Shown here piece after piece: positions 1-6,096 of a DNA stretch of 16,562 nt (its first letter is position 1; every line of letters begins with the position of its first letter). Origin of the DNA: an uncultured Clostridia bacterium (GTDB taxonomy: Bacteria > Bacillota > Clostridia > Oscillospirales > Acutalibacteraceae); contig CALWKP010000133.1 of the NCBI GenBank assembly GCA_944381295.1, positions 1 to 16,562 of the forward strand. The letters run 5' to 3'. The notes beneath the pieces are model-generated. The model did not search any database and was not told where the DNA came from. It saw only the letters and a list, made by a program, of their open reading frames with translations. The position numbers and the translations under genes were made by a program.

Positions 1-555
1 GCACAGACCACTCCTCTGGTGTATCAGTCCCGCGACTGGAACAACGGCGTATTCGTAGGCTCCATCATGGCTTCCGAGACGACCGCTGCCGCGACCGGCG
101 CTGTCGGCGTTGTGCGCCGCGATCCCATGGCTATGCTGCCCTTCTGCGGCTACCACATGGGCGACTACTTCAAGCACTGGATCGAGATGGGCGAGAAGCT
201 TGGCGACAAGGCCCCGAAGATCTTCAATGTTAACTGGTTCCGTCTTGACGACGAGGGCCACTTCATTTGGCCGGGCTTCGGCGACAACCTCCGTGTCCTC
301 GAGTGGATCATCAACCGCTGCGAAGGGAAAGTTGACGCTGTGGAAACCCCGATCGGCTATGTACCGAACGCAGAAGACATCAACCTGAACGGCCTTGATT
401 TCAGCATCGATACTCTCAAGAGCATCCTGGAAGTCAACAAAGATCAGTGGGCAAAAGAAGCAGAAGGCATTGAAGAGTTCTACAAGAAGTTCGGCGACAA
501 GCTGCCGGAAGAATTGAAGAACCAGCTCGCGGCCCTCAAAGAAAGACTTGCGTAA
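1..555 (+). CDS. pckG: Phosphoenolpyruvate carboxykinase (GTP), C-terminal part
   Basis: This is the 3' end of a gene that begins before the window; 184 codons plus a TAA stop are present. The enzyme interconverts oxaloacetate and phosphoenolpyruvate using GTP/GDP. It is cytosolic and acts in gluconeogenesis or, in many anaerobes, in CO2-fixing anaplerosis. The call rests on the typical C-terminal domain of the GTP class, including the block FNVNWFRLDDEGHFIWPGFG and the following NLRVLEWIINR segment, which bind the guanine nucleotide in known structures. The ATP-type enzyme lacks this block. The last 45 residues are charged and helical, as in the family. A strong terminator follows 30 bases after the stop, so this gene ends its transcript. 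Family assignment is firm; the preference for GTP over other nucleotides is inferred from family membership. Confidence 0.95.
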   Translation, partial: AQTTPLVYQSRDWNNGVFVGSIMASETTAAATGAVGVVRRDPMAMLPFCGYHMGDYFKHWIEMGEKLGDKAPKIFNVNWFRLDDEGHFIWPGFGDNLRVLEWIINRCEGKVDAVETPIGYVPNAEDINLNGLDFSIDTLKSILEVNKDQWAKEAEGIEEFYKKFGDKLPEELKNQLAALKERLA

Positions 556-584
556 GGCTTTCTACCTTCCTAAAAATAGTACGA

Positions 585-616
585 CCCCCTGCTGAATTTT
601 CGGCAGGGGGTATTTT
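585..616 (+). terminator. Rho-independent terminator after pckG
   Basis: CCCCCTGC at 585-592 pairs perfectly with GCAGGGGG at 603-610, extended by a G-U and a G-C pair around the loop AATTTT. The stem is followed by TATTTTAT. It isolates the PEP carboxykinase transcript from the sigma factor gene. Confidence 0.85.
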
Positions 617-707
617 ATCGCTTACGGTATTGTTTTCCGGTTTTCCCCCCACAAAACACGTTCCGTGCAGGCTTAGCCTGGCCTCTGAAAAAAATTTTTT
701 AAAAACT

Positions 708-740
708 TTCAACACTTTCGCTGTTTTATCCGTCTTATAG
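708..740 (+). promoter_or_regulatory. ECF-type promoter of the sigma factor operon
   Basis: TTCAAC at 708-713 carries the AAC core typical of ECF -35 elements. It is separated by 17 bases from CGTC at 731-734, the typical ECF -10 core, in the context CGTCTTATAG. The start codon of the sigma gene is about 30 bases further on. The same AAC-17-CGTCTTATAG arrangement occurs at 16051-16083, which makes chance unlikely. Autoregulation by the sigma factor encoded just downstream is inferred, as is common for ECF sigma genes. A run of A and T at 690-705 lies just upstream and could act as an UP-like element. The rest of the 617-769 spacer shows nothing else I can name. Confidence 0.65.
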
Positions 741-769
741 GCAAAGGGCAAAAGAAAGGAACCAGAAAA

Positions 770-1243
770 ATGATCCAGGAGCTGTACGGACAATATCATC
801 AGGAACTGGTCCATTGGTGCCAAAGCATGACCGGAGATCCACAAACCGCGGAAGACTTGGTGCAGGAAGCATTTTTGCGCGCGATGCTTCATGAAGAACT
901 CTTGCGGACGCTAAAGGAACCACAGCAGCGTTCCTGGCTGTACCGGACTGTCAAAAATCTGTATGTAGATCGCCTGCGGCGCGGCAAATGGGAAACTTTT
1001 CCGGAAAAATTCCCGGAACCCGCGGAAACTCCCGAAGAACTCTCCGGAGTGGAATGGGAACTTCTGCTGACCGGACTTCCCGATTTGGAACAACTCATCT
1101 TCACCATGCGGTATCTGCAAGGGTACAATTCCACGCAGATCGGGAAAATCTTATCGCTGCCCGCAGGGACAGTCCGCTCCAAGCTTTCTTCTGCCCGTGT
1201 CCATCTGAAAGATCTGTTAGGAGGAAAGAGTTATGGGAAATAA
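770..1243 (+). CDS. ECF-type RNA polymerase sigma factor
   Basis: A 157-residue sigma-70 family protein of extracytoplasmic-function architecture. Region 2 lies at about residues 6-65 and contains DPQTAEDLVQEAFLRA, the segment that contacts core polymerase and the -10 element. Region 4 lies at about residues 92-150 and ends in the helix-turn-helix NSTQIGKILSLPAGTVRSKL, which reads the -35 element. Regions 1 and 3 are absent and the length is normal for the group. The ATG is preceded by AGAAAGGA nine bases upstream. The stop codon overlaps the next gene by 11 bases, implying translational coupling. An ECF-like promoter lies directly upstream. There is no recognisable transmembrane anti-sigma gene downstream, so the signal that activates this factor is not evident from the sequence. 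Confidence 0.92.
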   Translation: MIQELYGQYHQELVHWCQSMTGDPQTAEDLVQEAFLRAMLHEELLRTLKEPQQRSWLYRTVKNLYVDRLRRGKWETFPEKFPEPAETPEELSGVEWELLLTGLPDLEQLIFTMRYLQGYNSTQIGKILSLPAGTVRSKLSSARVHLKDLLGGKSYGK

Positions 1244-2456
1244 AAAAAATTTTGTGTTGAATTGTGATGTTTGCGACTCCAGGAAAATGAAAGAGGAAGA
1301 TTACGCTGACTATGAAAGAATTCTTATCAACACAGATCTTCTGATCGTCAACAGTGCAAGTAAAAGTATCCTTAACCGGCTTCCGGCAACCATCAATCAG
1401 GATACCACTCTGGAAATCGAAGGCGATGAGGAAATCACTATAAAATCAGTAAACGGCTCTTATGAAATTTCCGGTGACACCGTTGTCGCGCAGCATACCG
1501 TCCTGGTGGTCAACGGGTCTTTGTGTATCCATCCTGGGACCGAAAAGGCATTGGAAAGTTATCAAAAGATCGTGGTAAACGGTTCTGTACGGTGCCCAAA
1601 CAGCCTGGAAAGTTATTTGGCAAAACTTTCGATCAACGGTTCCCTATCCATCTATCCGGACAACTGTGTACTGCTGGATTCCACCTTTGTGCTGGACCGC
1701 TATTTCCCGCTGCGGGCAAGAGAAGGGACCCGTTACTATGCGGAAGATATGATCGTTATCCGCGACCAAACCGTAGACCTGGAAAAGCTTTCCGCAAAAA
1801 ATGTGCAGTTCCTGACAAAGCGCCTGCTTGTTCCGGAAAATCTGGTGGAAAAATGCGTTCCTCTGTTTGACGAACAGGTTGATTTCGCCGTTGTCCCGGA
1901 TGGGATGTCCCTGGTGTTTGGCGATACGGTACTGGATCAACATCTGGCGGAAAAGGAAGGGGACTGCCTTTATGTTTATGGGTCGGTCAGTCTCAGCCCG
2001 GACTGCGATATGCAGGCTTTGCTCCGCACACTGAAAAAGCTGGTCGTTACGGGGAATGTGACGATCAAGAAGGAGCAGGAAGACGCCTTCCGAAAACTGG
2101 ACGCGGAGTATGAAAAACTGGAATTCCGGTGGGAAGGCCGGATTTTGGAAAATAAGGTGAGCGTGCGCGTTGACAAAAGTCTCCTCGAGAACTCTCCTTC
2201 CGGAGTATTGGTACAGAATGCCGCAAAAGTCAAGATTTCCAAAGACCTGAGTCCAAAACTGCTGCTGGACAGGCTGAAAATCTGCAACTGCGCCAAGGTG
2301 CAATGCAGTGAAGAACAGGAAAGCGCCGTGGCCGCGATCTCGGAAAATGTGGCGCAGATCGGGAACAGTCAAGAAGGAGAAATGCCCGGTATCATGGATT
2401 TTGTCACGGGGGTTTTGTCTTCCAAAATGGTCAACGCGGACAGTTATGTGCTGTAA
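1233..2456 (+). CDS. Soluble VNGS-repeat protein coupled to the ECF sigma factor
   Basis: A 407-residue protein without signal peptide or membrane segment; I recognise it only as a type often seen in Clostridia, not with a known function. A CxxC pair sits at residues 11-14 (NCDVCD). Then come short beta-like units: VNGS at about 73, 93, 115 and 134, a variant YGS at 249 and TGN at 273, each followed by alternating hydrophobic residues. The 20-22-residue spacing of the first four suggests a beta-solenoid, recalling bactofilins, but this is only a visual comparison. The last residues are VNADSYVL. The start is set by AGGAGG at 1219-1224, eight bases before the ATG, inside the sigma gene. Because it overlaps the sigma gene by 11 bases it may serve as partner, sensor or main target of the sigma factor; that role is inferred from position only. 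Confidence 0.85.
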   Translation: MGNKKNFVLNCDVCDSRKMKEEDYADYERILINTDLLIVNSASKSILNRLPATINQDTTLEIEGDEEITIKSVNGSYEISGDTVVAQHTVLVVNGSLCIHPGTEKALESYQKIVVNGSVRCPNSLESYLAKLSINGSLSIYPDNCVLLDSTFVLDRYFPLRAREGTRYYAEDMIVIRDQTVDLEKLSAKNVQFLTKRLLVPENLVEKCVPLFDEQVDFAVVPDGMSLVFGDTVLDQHLAEKEGDCLYVYGSVSLSPDCDMQALLRTLKKLVVTGNVTIKKEQEDAFRKLDAEYEKLEFRWEGRILENKVSVRVDKSLLENSPSGVLVQNAAKVKISKDLSPKLLLDRLKICNCAKVQCSEEQESAVAAISENVAQIGNSQEGEMPGIMDFVTGVLSSKMVNADSYVL

Positions 2457-2517
2457 ACGGGAAGTTCCCTCTTCTCCGCAAATTTTCAAAAACACAGTAG
2501 AGGCATTTCCGCAGCTG

Positions 2518-2526
2518 TGGTAAAAT
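2518..2526 (+). promoter_or_regulatory. Possible extended -10 promoter for the S66 peptidase operon
   Basis: TGGTAAAAT at 2518-2526 fits an extended -10 element (TGnTAAAAT). No convincing -35 is present 16-18 bases upstream, which extended -10 promoters can tolerate. The predicted start point would give a leader of about 30 bases before the ribosome site at 2545-2554. The stretch between the preceding stop codon and this site has no clear terminator, so read-through from the sigma operon is also possible. Confidence 0.35.
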
Positions 2527-2564
2527 GCAGGGTAGGATATAGACAAAGGGGTGAAATGCAATTC

Positions 2565-3590
2565 ATGAAAACGCTTGTAAAACCTTTCCGGCTACAAAAA
2601 GGCGATACCATTGCAACAATCAGCCCTTGCCATGGGTGGGCAGGTGACCTGCAAACCCGTTGGAAATATGAATTGGGTGTTTCCCGTTTGACTGAACTGG
2701 GATTAAAGGTAATCGCTGCGCCAAATTCCCTCAAAGGGTCTTCTTATTTGTCGGAAAACCCCAGGGCGCGCGCAGAAGATGTTCTGTGGGCATTTGAAAA
2801 TGAATCTATTTCTGCAATCATCGCCAATGTGGGCGGAAACGACAGTATAAAAATAATCCCGTATATTGACCCATCAACAATCCGAAAGCATCCTAAAATT
2901 TTGATTGGTTTTTCCGATGTAATGAATTTGCATATCCTCTGTTATCAATGCGGATTATCCTCTTTTTATGGAGATAATCTTTTATCTCCCATCGCGGAAA
3001 CGCAGGGCTGGCATGGATACAGTAAAAAATGGTTTAAGAAAGTTCTGTTTGATCCTTCTCCCATCGGCTCGATTGAACCCGCAACGGAGTGGACCTATGA
3101 AAGAGTCGATTATTCTGACAAGTCCTATACACGCCGCTATTATCCAAATACAGGATATGAACTTTTACAGGGGGAAGGAGTCGTTCGAGGCAGATTGTTT
3201 GGTGGACACTGCGGCCTTGCAGAGCTTGAAAATACCTGTATCTCCCTTTCTGCGGAAGATTTTCGGGATACCATTCTATTTTTGGAAGATATTCCGGAAT
3301 GTTTTACTGCTCAATCCATCCTTTCGTTCCTAGAATGGCTTGATCATCTGGGGGCACTCCCCGGTATTAATGGTATGGTCATTGGAAAACCTCATGAAAA
3401 TACCACCTTTTCTGCCCAAAAGGAAGTAATTAAGCAATTTTTCTCCTCTCGAGGTCTGGAACATCTTCCGATTTTATATGGGCTCAATTTTGGACATTCC
3501 TCTCCTATCTGTATGATGCCCTATGGAGCAAAGGCCGAAATCAACTGCTTGGACCAATCTTTTGCTATCCTGGATAGCGGTGTGGAATAG
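2565..3590 (+). CDS. S66-family serine peptidase, MccF/LD-carboxypeptidase type
   Basis: A 341-residue cytoplasmic protein of peptidase family S66. The nucleophile is Ser117 in IGFSDVMNLH, the acid is Glu241 in LFLEDIPE, and the base is His311 in NFGHSSP. These match the family's Ser-Glu-His triad in spacing and are very close to the numbering I recall for MccF. The family includes LD-carboxypeptidases that trim murein tetrapeptides during recycling, and MccF, which cleaves the peptide-nucleotide antibiotic microcin C7. Overall length and the aromatic-rich segment at residues 175-200 (WTYERVDYS, RRYYPNTGY) look more like the MccF-like branch than LdcA. ATG 2565 gives the usual family N-terminus. 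ATG 2556 is an alternative, as the AGGGGTGA ribosome site (2547-2554) ends 10 bases before 2565 but only one before 2556. The next gene follows within 9 bases. Actual substrate unknown. Confidence 0.88.
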   Translation: MKTLVKPFRLQKGDTIATISPCHGWAGDLQTRWKYELGVSRLTELGLKVIAAPNSLKGSSYLSENPRARAEDVLWAFENESISAIIANVGGNDSIKIIPYIDPSTIRKHPKILIGFSDVMNLHILCYQCGLSSFYGDNLLSPIAETQGWHGYSKKWFKKVLFDPSPIGSIEPATEWTYERVDYSDKSYTRRYYPNTGYELLQGEGVVRGRLFGGHCGLAELENTCISLSAEDFRDTILFLEDIPECFTAQSILSFLEWLDHLGALPGINGMVIGKPHENTTFSAQKEVIKQFFSSRGLEHLPILYGLNFGHSSPICMMPYGAKAEINCLDQSFAILDSGVE

Positions 3591-3598
3591 GAGGATAT

Positions 3599-4453
3599 TT
3601 GGAGCGTATTATGGAGAATCACAAAAGCGGAAAATGGGCGAAACAAATTTTAGATCGAAAAAACGAGGATGGGATGTGGGGGAATTTTCACGGGGCGGAT
3701 TGTGCCAACTATACGGAACCGGTCATCCGCAGGTTAAAGGTCCTGGGATTCACCAAGGAGGACCCGGTTATCCAGACTGTTTTAAACCGGATGTGCCTAT
3801 GCGTCAGTGGAAAAAGAAAAATTGACGATTACTCCGAAAAGAAGCATGATTGGGCCCTTTTCGAAAAATTGATGCTTTCTGCATGGATCAGGGTTTTTGA
3901 TCCAGAAAATGAAACGGCTATTGCCGTTGCCAAACAGTGGGCAGCTATTGCGGAAAAAGCGTTTGGCAGCGGACAGTACTGCCGTGAAGACGACGTTGCC
4001 GCATTTACGGAGCTATTTGGAAGAAAGCCAAATAGTGCATTTGAAACCGGTTTTGGGATGTTTTATCACGCAGCATTATTGAAAGGGATGCTGTCCTCGA
4101 AAACAGAAGGACTGTTCTTAGAGTATTATCTTGCTAAACCGGACGGGATGTATTATATCTATGAGTATCCGCTTCACATACTGCCCGAAGTTTTTTCTTC
4201 CAAAAAGGCAAGCCGTTATCTGGGGGCGATCGAAATTTTATCCGAATACCGGCAGGCTCCGGAAAAACTGCAATTTGTGGTAGAATGGCTTGCCTGCAAC
4301 AAGGAGGAAAAAGAACAATGGGATTTCGGGACCAGCGCAAAGGATGGAATCTATTTTCCGTTATCGGATTCCTGGAGAAAGCCGGAATCCAGGAAATCAG
4401 ACTGTACCGAGAGGGTCCTCCGTCTCCTTCAGAAACTATCCAAGGGAATCTAG
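3599..4453 (+). CDS. Unrecognised protein with alpha-toroid-like (prenyltransferase/squalene-cyclase-like) repeats
   Basis: A 284-residue soluble protein that I cannot assign to a named function. Residues 13-30 (WAKQILDRKNEDGMWGNF) and the C-terminal part (QWDFGTSAKDGIYFPLSDSW, then DCTERVLRLLQKL) resemble the Q-x-x-x-G-x-W type helical repeats of alpha/alpha-toroid proteins such as squalene cyclases and prenyltransferases. The catalytic DxDD of cyclases is not visible. The start is taken as TTG 3599 because AGGAGG at 3589-3594 lies four bases before it and overlaps the stop codon of the peptidase gene; ATG 3611 would be 16 bases away. It is the second gene of the peptidase operon and is followed by a terminator. 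A role alongside the peptidase is likely from linkage, but of unknown nature. Note W and Y richness in the middle (YYLAKPDGMYYIYEYPLHI). Confidence 0.75.
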   Translation: MERIMENHKSGKWAKQILDRKNEDGMWGNFHGADCANYTEPVIRRLKVLGFTKEDPVIQTVLNRMCLCVSGKRKIDDYSEKKHDWALFEKLMLSAWIRVFDPENETAIAVAKQWAAIAEKAFGSGQYCREDDVAAFTELFGRKPNSAFETGFGMFYHAALLKGMLSSKTEGLFLEYYLAKPDGMYYIYEYPLHILPEVFSSKKASRYLGAIEILSEYRQAPEKLQFVVEWLACNKEEKEQWDFGTSAKDGIYFPLSDSWRKPESRKSDCTERVLRLLQKLSKGI

Positions 4454-4463
4454 CTCATCGAAA

Positions 4464-4502
4464 AGAAGAAGGAGGCTCTCTTTGAGAAAGCCTCCTTCTT
4501 CT
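4464..4502. terminator. Bidirectional terminator hairpin
   Basis: A perfect 14-bp stem, 4464-4477 with 4489-4502 (AGAAGAAGGAGGCT / AGCCTCCTTCTTCT), around an 11-base loop. It lies 10 bases after the stop of the alpha-toroid protein gene. On the plus strand the downstream T content is modest (TATATTTTTC). On the minus strand the stem runs directly into TTTCG after CTTCTTCT, so it would also serve the degraded minus-strand frame at 4526-4636. Confidence 0.75.
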
Positions 4503-4525
4503 CTGGTATATTTTTCAAGAGTGTG

Positions 4526-4636
4526 CTACAATATTACCAATATTACTACTGAGGCAAATATCCCTGCTGCCATAAAATTTATCCCCCACTTGCAGCCCCG
4601 TTCTATGGCAGCGCGCCTGTGCTCGGTAAGCCGAGA
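4526..4636 (-). pseudogene. Possible remnant of a membrane-protein gene (C-terminal end)
   Basis: On the minus strand an open frame of 36 codons with no start codon at its left end reads like the end of a real protein: a basic segment TEHRRAAIERGCKWGINF followed by a hydrophobic stretch MAAGIFASVVILVIL and TAG. The stop is 24 bases before a hairpin that terminates well in this direction. An in-frame TAG precedes it at 4637-4639 and the SDR gene begins 50 bases further, leaving no room for a full gene. Either it is the decayed tail of a lost gene or, less likely, a 15-residue peptide starting at ATG 4573, which has a GGGGGA eight bases upstream. No family recognised. Apart from this the 4503-4689 spacer holds only a short hairpin (CTCGG/CCGAG at 4622-4635). 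Confidence 0.25.
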
Positions 4637-4689
4637 CTACGTGCGCAGCGTATATCCAGACTTAACCGGAAAAAAGGAATGAAATTTCT

Positions 4690-5403
4690 ATGACCGAATC
4701 ATTTCAAGGCAAAATTGTCGTCGTTACAGGCGGCGCTCATGGCATCGGCAAAACGATCTGTTCGGAATTTGAGAAAGCCGGGGCTTCTGTCTGTATTTTT
4801 GATCTTCTGGAAAACCCGTATTTCCAGGGGGATCTCGCAAAGGAACAGGATCTCGTCCGGTTTTCTCAAAAGGTGATCGCACAATACGGGCATGTGGATG
4901 TCTTGGTCAACAACGCCATGAAATCTATGGGCGGGCTTTCTTCCTGCGGATTTGACGATTTCAATTATGCGCTCAAAGTCGGTGTTACCGCCCCTTACAT
5001 GCTGACCCGGCTGTTCCTTCCCGCATTTTCGCCCGGCGCCAGCATCATCAATATTTCGTCCTCACGCGACCGCATGAGCCAGCCGGATACCGAAAGTTAT
5101 ACTGCGGCAAAAGGCGGGATCGCTGCCCTGACCCATGCTCTTGCGGTAAGCTTATCCGGAAAAGTCCGCGTCAATTCGATTTCCCCCGGATGGATCGACA
5201 CCGACTTTCGGGAATATTCCGGCCCGGATGCTGCACAACATCCGGCCGGACGTGTCGGGAATCCCCTTGACATCGCCAACGCGGTGTTATTCTTAGCGTC
5301 TGACCGCGCCGGGTTCATTACCGGGGAAAACCTCTGCATCGACGGCGGTATGACCCATCAGATGATCTATCACGGCGACTGCGGATGGTCCTTACAGGAT
5401 TAA
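4690..5403 (+). CDS. Short-chain dehydrogenase/reductase (classical SDR)
   Basis: A 237-residue cytosolic NAD(P)-dependent oxidoreductase of the classical SDR family, with a Rossmann fold. The cofactor loop TGGAHGIG is at residues 13-20, Asp38 at the end of beta-2 favours NAD(H), and the NNA motif is at 74-76. The catalytic residues are Ser124 (NISSSR), Tyr137 and Lys141 in YTAAK. The C-terminal signature SPGWIDTDF and the closing IDGGMT are standard. The Asn of the Asn-Ser-Tyr-Lys tetrad, normally in a VNLT-like block, appears as Gly98 in KVGVTAP; this may mark a subfamily. The ATG follows AAAAAAGGA by about ten bases. The gene is followed after 49 bases by a flavodoxin-like gene on the same strand, probably in one transcript. 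The substrate cannot be told from sequence. Confidence 0.9.
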   Translation: MTESFQGKIVVVTGGAHGIGKTICSEFEKAGASVCIFDLLENPYFQGDLAKEQDLVRFSQKVIAQYGHVDVLVNNAMKSMGGLSSCGFDDFNYALKVGVTAPYMLTRLFLPAFSPGASIINISSSRDRMSQPDTESYTAAKGGIAALTHALAVSLSGKVRVNSISPGWIDTDFREYSGPDAAQHPAGRVGNPLDIANAVLFLASDRAGFITGENLCIDGGMTHQMIYHGDCGWSLQD

Positions 5404-5452
5404 CGGATTTCGATTTATTTGCCTCTCCGGCAGAGAAAGGATGGTTTTTATC

Positions 5453-5935
5453 ATGGCAAAAATTTGTATTTTGTATTTCAGCAAAACGGGAAAAACTAAA
5501 GAAATGGCGGAAGTTATTGCGGAAGGCGCCACAGAGGCTGGTGCTGAAGTCAAAACGCTCTCTATTGAGGACGCTCTCCCAGAGGATGTCAACGACTGCG
5601 ATGCAGTCATCTTTGGTACCCCGACTTATTATGCCAATATCTGCTGGCAGATCAAAAAATGGTTTGACGAGGGCAAGGCATTTAATCTATCCGGAAAGCT
5701 CGGTGCAGCATTCGCCACAGCAAACATGATTCAGGGCGGCGCCGACACGGCTATTACTACCCTCATCCAGCATATGATGGTCAAGGGTATGCTTGTCTAT
5801 TCCGGCGGAACCACCTGTGGTCAGCCGTTTGTGCACCTTGGTGCGGTGGCAACCCGCGATCAATTTGAGGAATGCAAACCGATGTTCCGGGCGTTAGGGG
5901 AACGGGTCGCCAAAAAAGCACTGGAACTTTTCTAA
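5453..5935 (+). CDS. Flavodoxin-family / WrbA-like FMN protein
   Basis: A 160-residue flavodoxin-fold protein. The phosphate-binding loop for FMN is at residues 8-20 (YFSKTGKTKEMAE), the equivalent of the T/S-x-T-G-x-T motif. The isoalloxazine-contacting segment is FGTPTYYANICWQIKKWFD, which resembles the GTPTRFGN block of WrbA-type NAD(P)H:quinone oxidoreductases. A second flavin-contacting loop probably lies around the glycine-rich YSGGTTCGQPF. Family members move electrons to quinones or act as small electron carriers; which of the two applies is not evident. ATG 5453 is chosen since the FMN strand normally begins within a few residues of the start; ATG 5441 abuts the AAAGG ribosome site directly and is less likely. 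Probably co-transcribed with the SDR gene upstream, so the pair could form a small redox unit. Confidence 0.88.
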   Translation: MAKICILYFSKTGKTKEMAEVIAEGATEAGAEVKTLSIEDALPEDVNDCDAVIFGTPTYYANICWQIKKWFDEGKAFNLSGKLGAAFATANMIQGGADTAITTLIQHMMVKGMLVYSGGTTCGQPFVHLGAVATRDQFEECKPMFRALGERVAKKALELF

Positions 5936-5943
5936 TTTTTTCC

Positions 5944-6074
5944 GAGAGCTCCCAGGCTTTTGGGCGCCCCCGCCCTCTGCGCGGCGTATTGCCGCGCAGA
6001 GAACCGTCGCGCTGCGACGGACACGCTAGGCTCTTTTGGAGCCTAGCGGCGGGGGCGCCCTTTTGCAAGCTCTC
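5944..6074. repeat. Multi-arm inverted-repeat structure (cloverleaf-like), possible structured RNA or dispersed repeat
   Basis: Nested palindromes fill this spacer. GAGAGCT 5944-5950 pairs with AGCTCTC 6068-6074. GGGCGCCCCCGCC 5962-5974 pairs perfectly with 6048-6060. Inside are three consecutive hairpins: 5975-5985/5991-6001 (11 bp, loop GTATT), 6004-6010/6014-6020 (7 bp, loop GCT) and 6024-6033/6039-6048 (10 bp, loop TTTTG). Almost every base between the 13-bp stem arms is paired, giving a four-way junction. The right side ends in CCCTTTTGC, so it may terminate the flavodoxin transcript. The ribosome site of the transporter starts only 7 bases further on, so it could also act as a leader structure. 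It is not a tRNA: loops and arm lengths do not fit. Confidence 0.8.
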
Positions 6075-6096
6075 AACTCAGAGGAGGCTGTTGAAC

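Noticed and set aside
1644..2561. Long open frame on the minus strand opposite the VNGS-repeat gene
   Set aside because: It is antisense to a gene with a good ribosome site and clear repeats, and its translation is rich in His, Phe and Gln with no recognisable domain.
5962..6060. A tRNA or tmRNA, suggested by the cloverleaf shape
   Set aside because: The acceptor-like stem is 13 bp, loops are 3-5 bases, no T-loop motif and no CCA end are present.
5872..6096. N-terminal extension of the symporter through the structured spacer
   Set aside because: It overlaps the flavodoxin gene and the hairpins; the family signature begins 18 residues after ATG 6097, which has a strong ribosome site.
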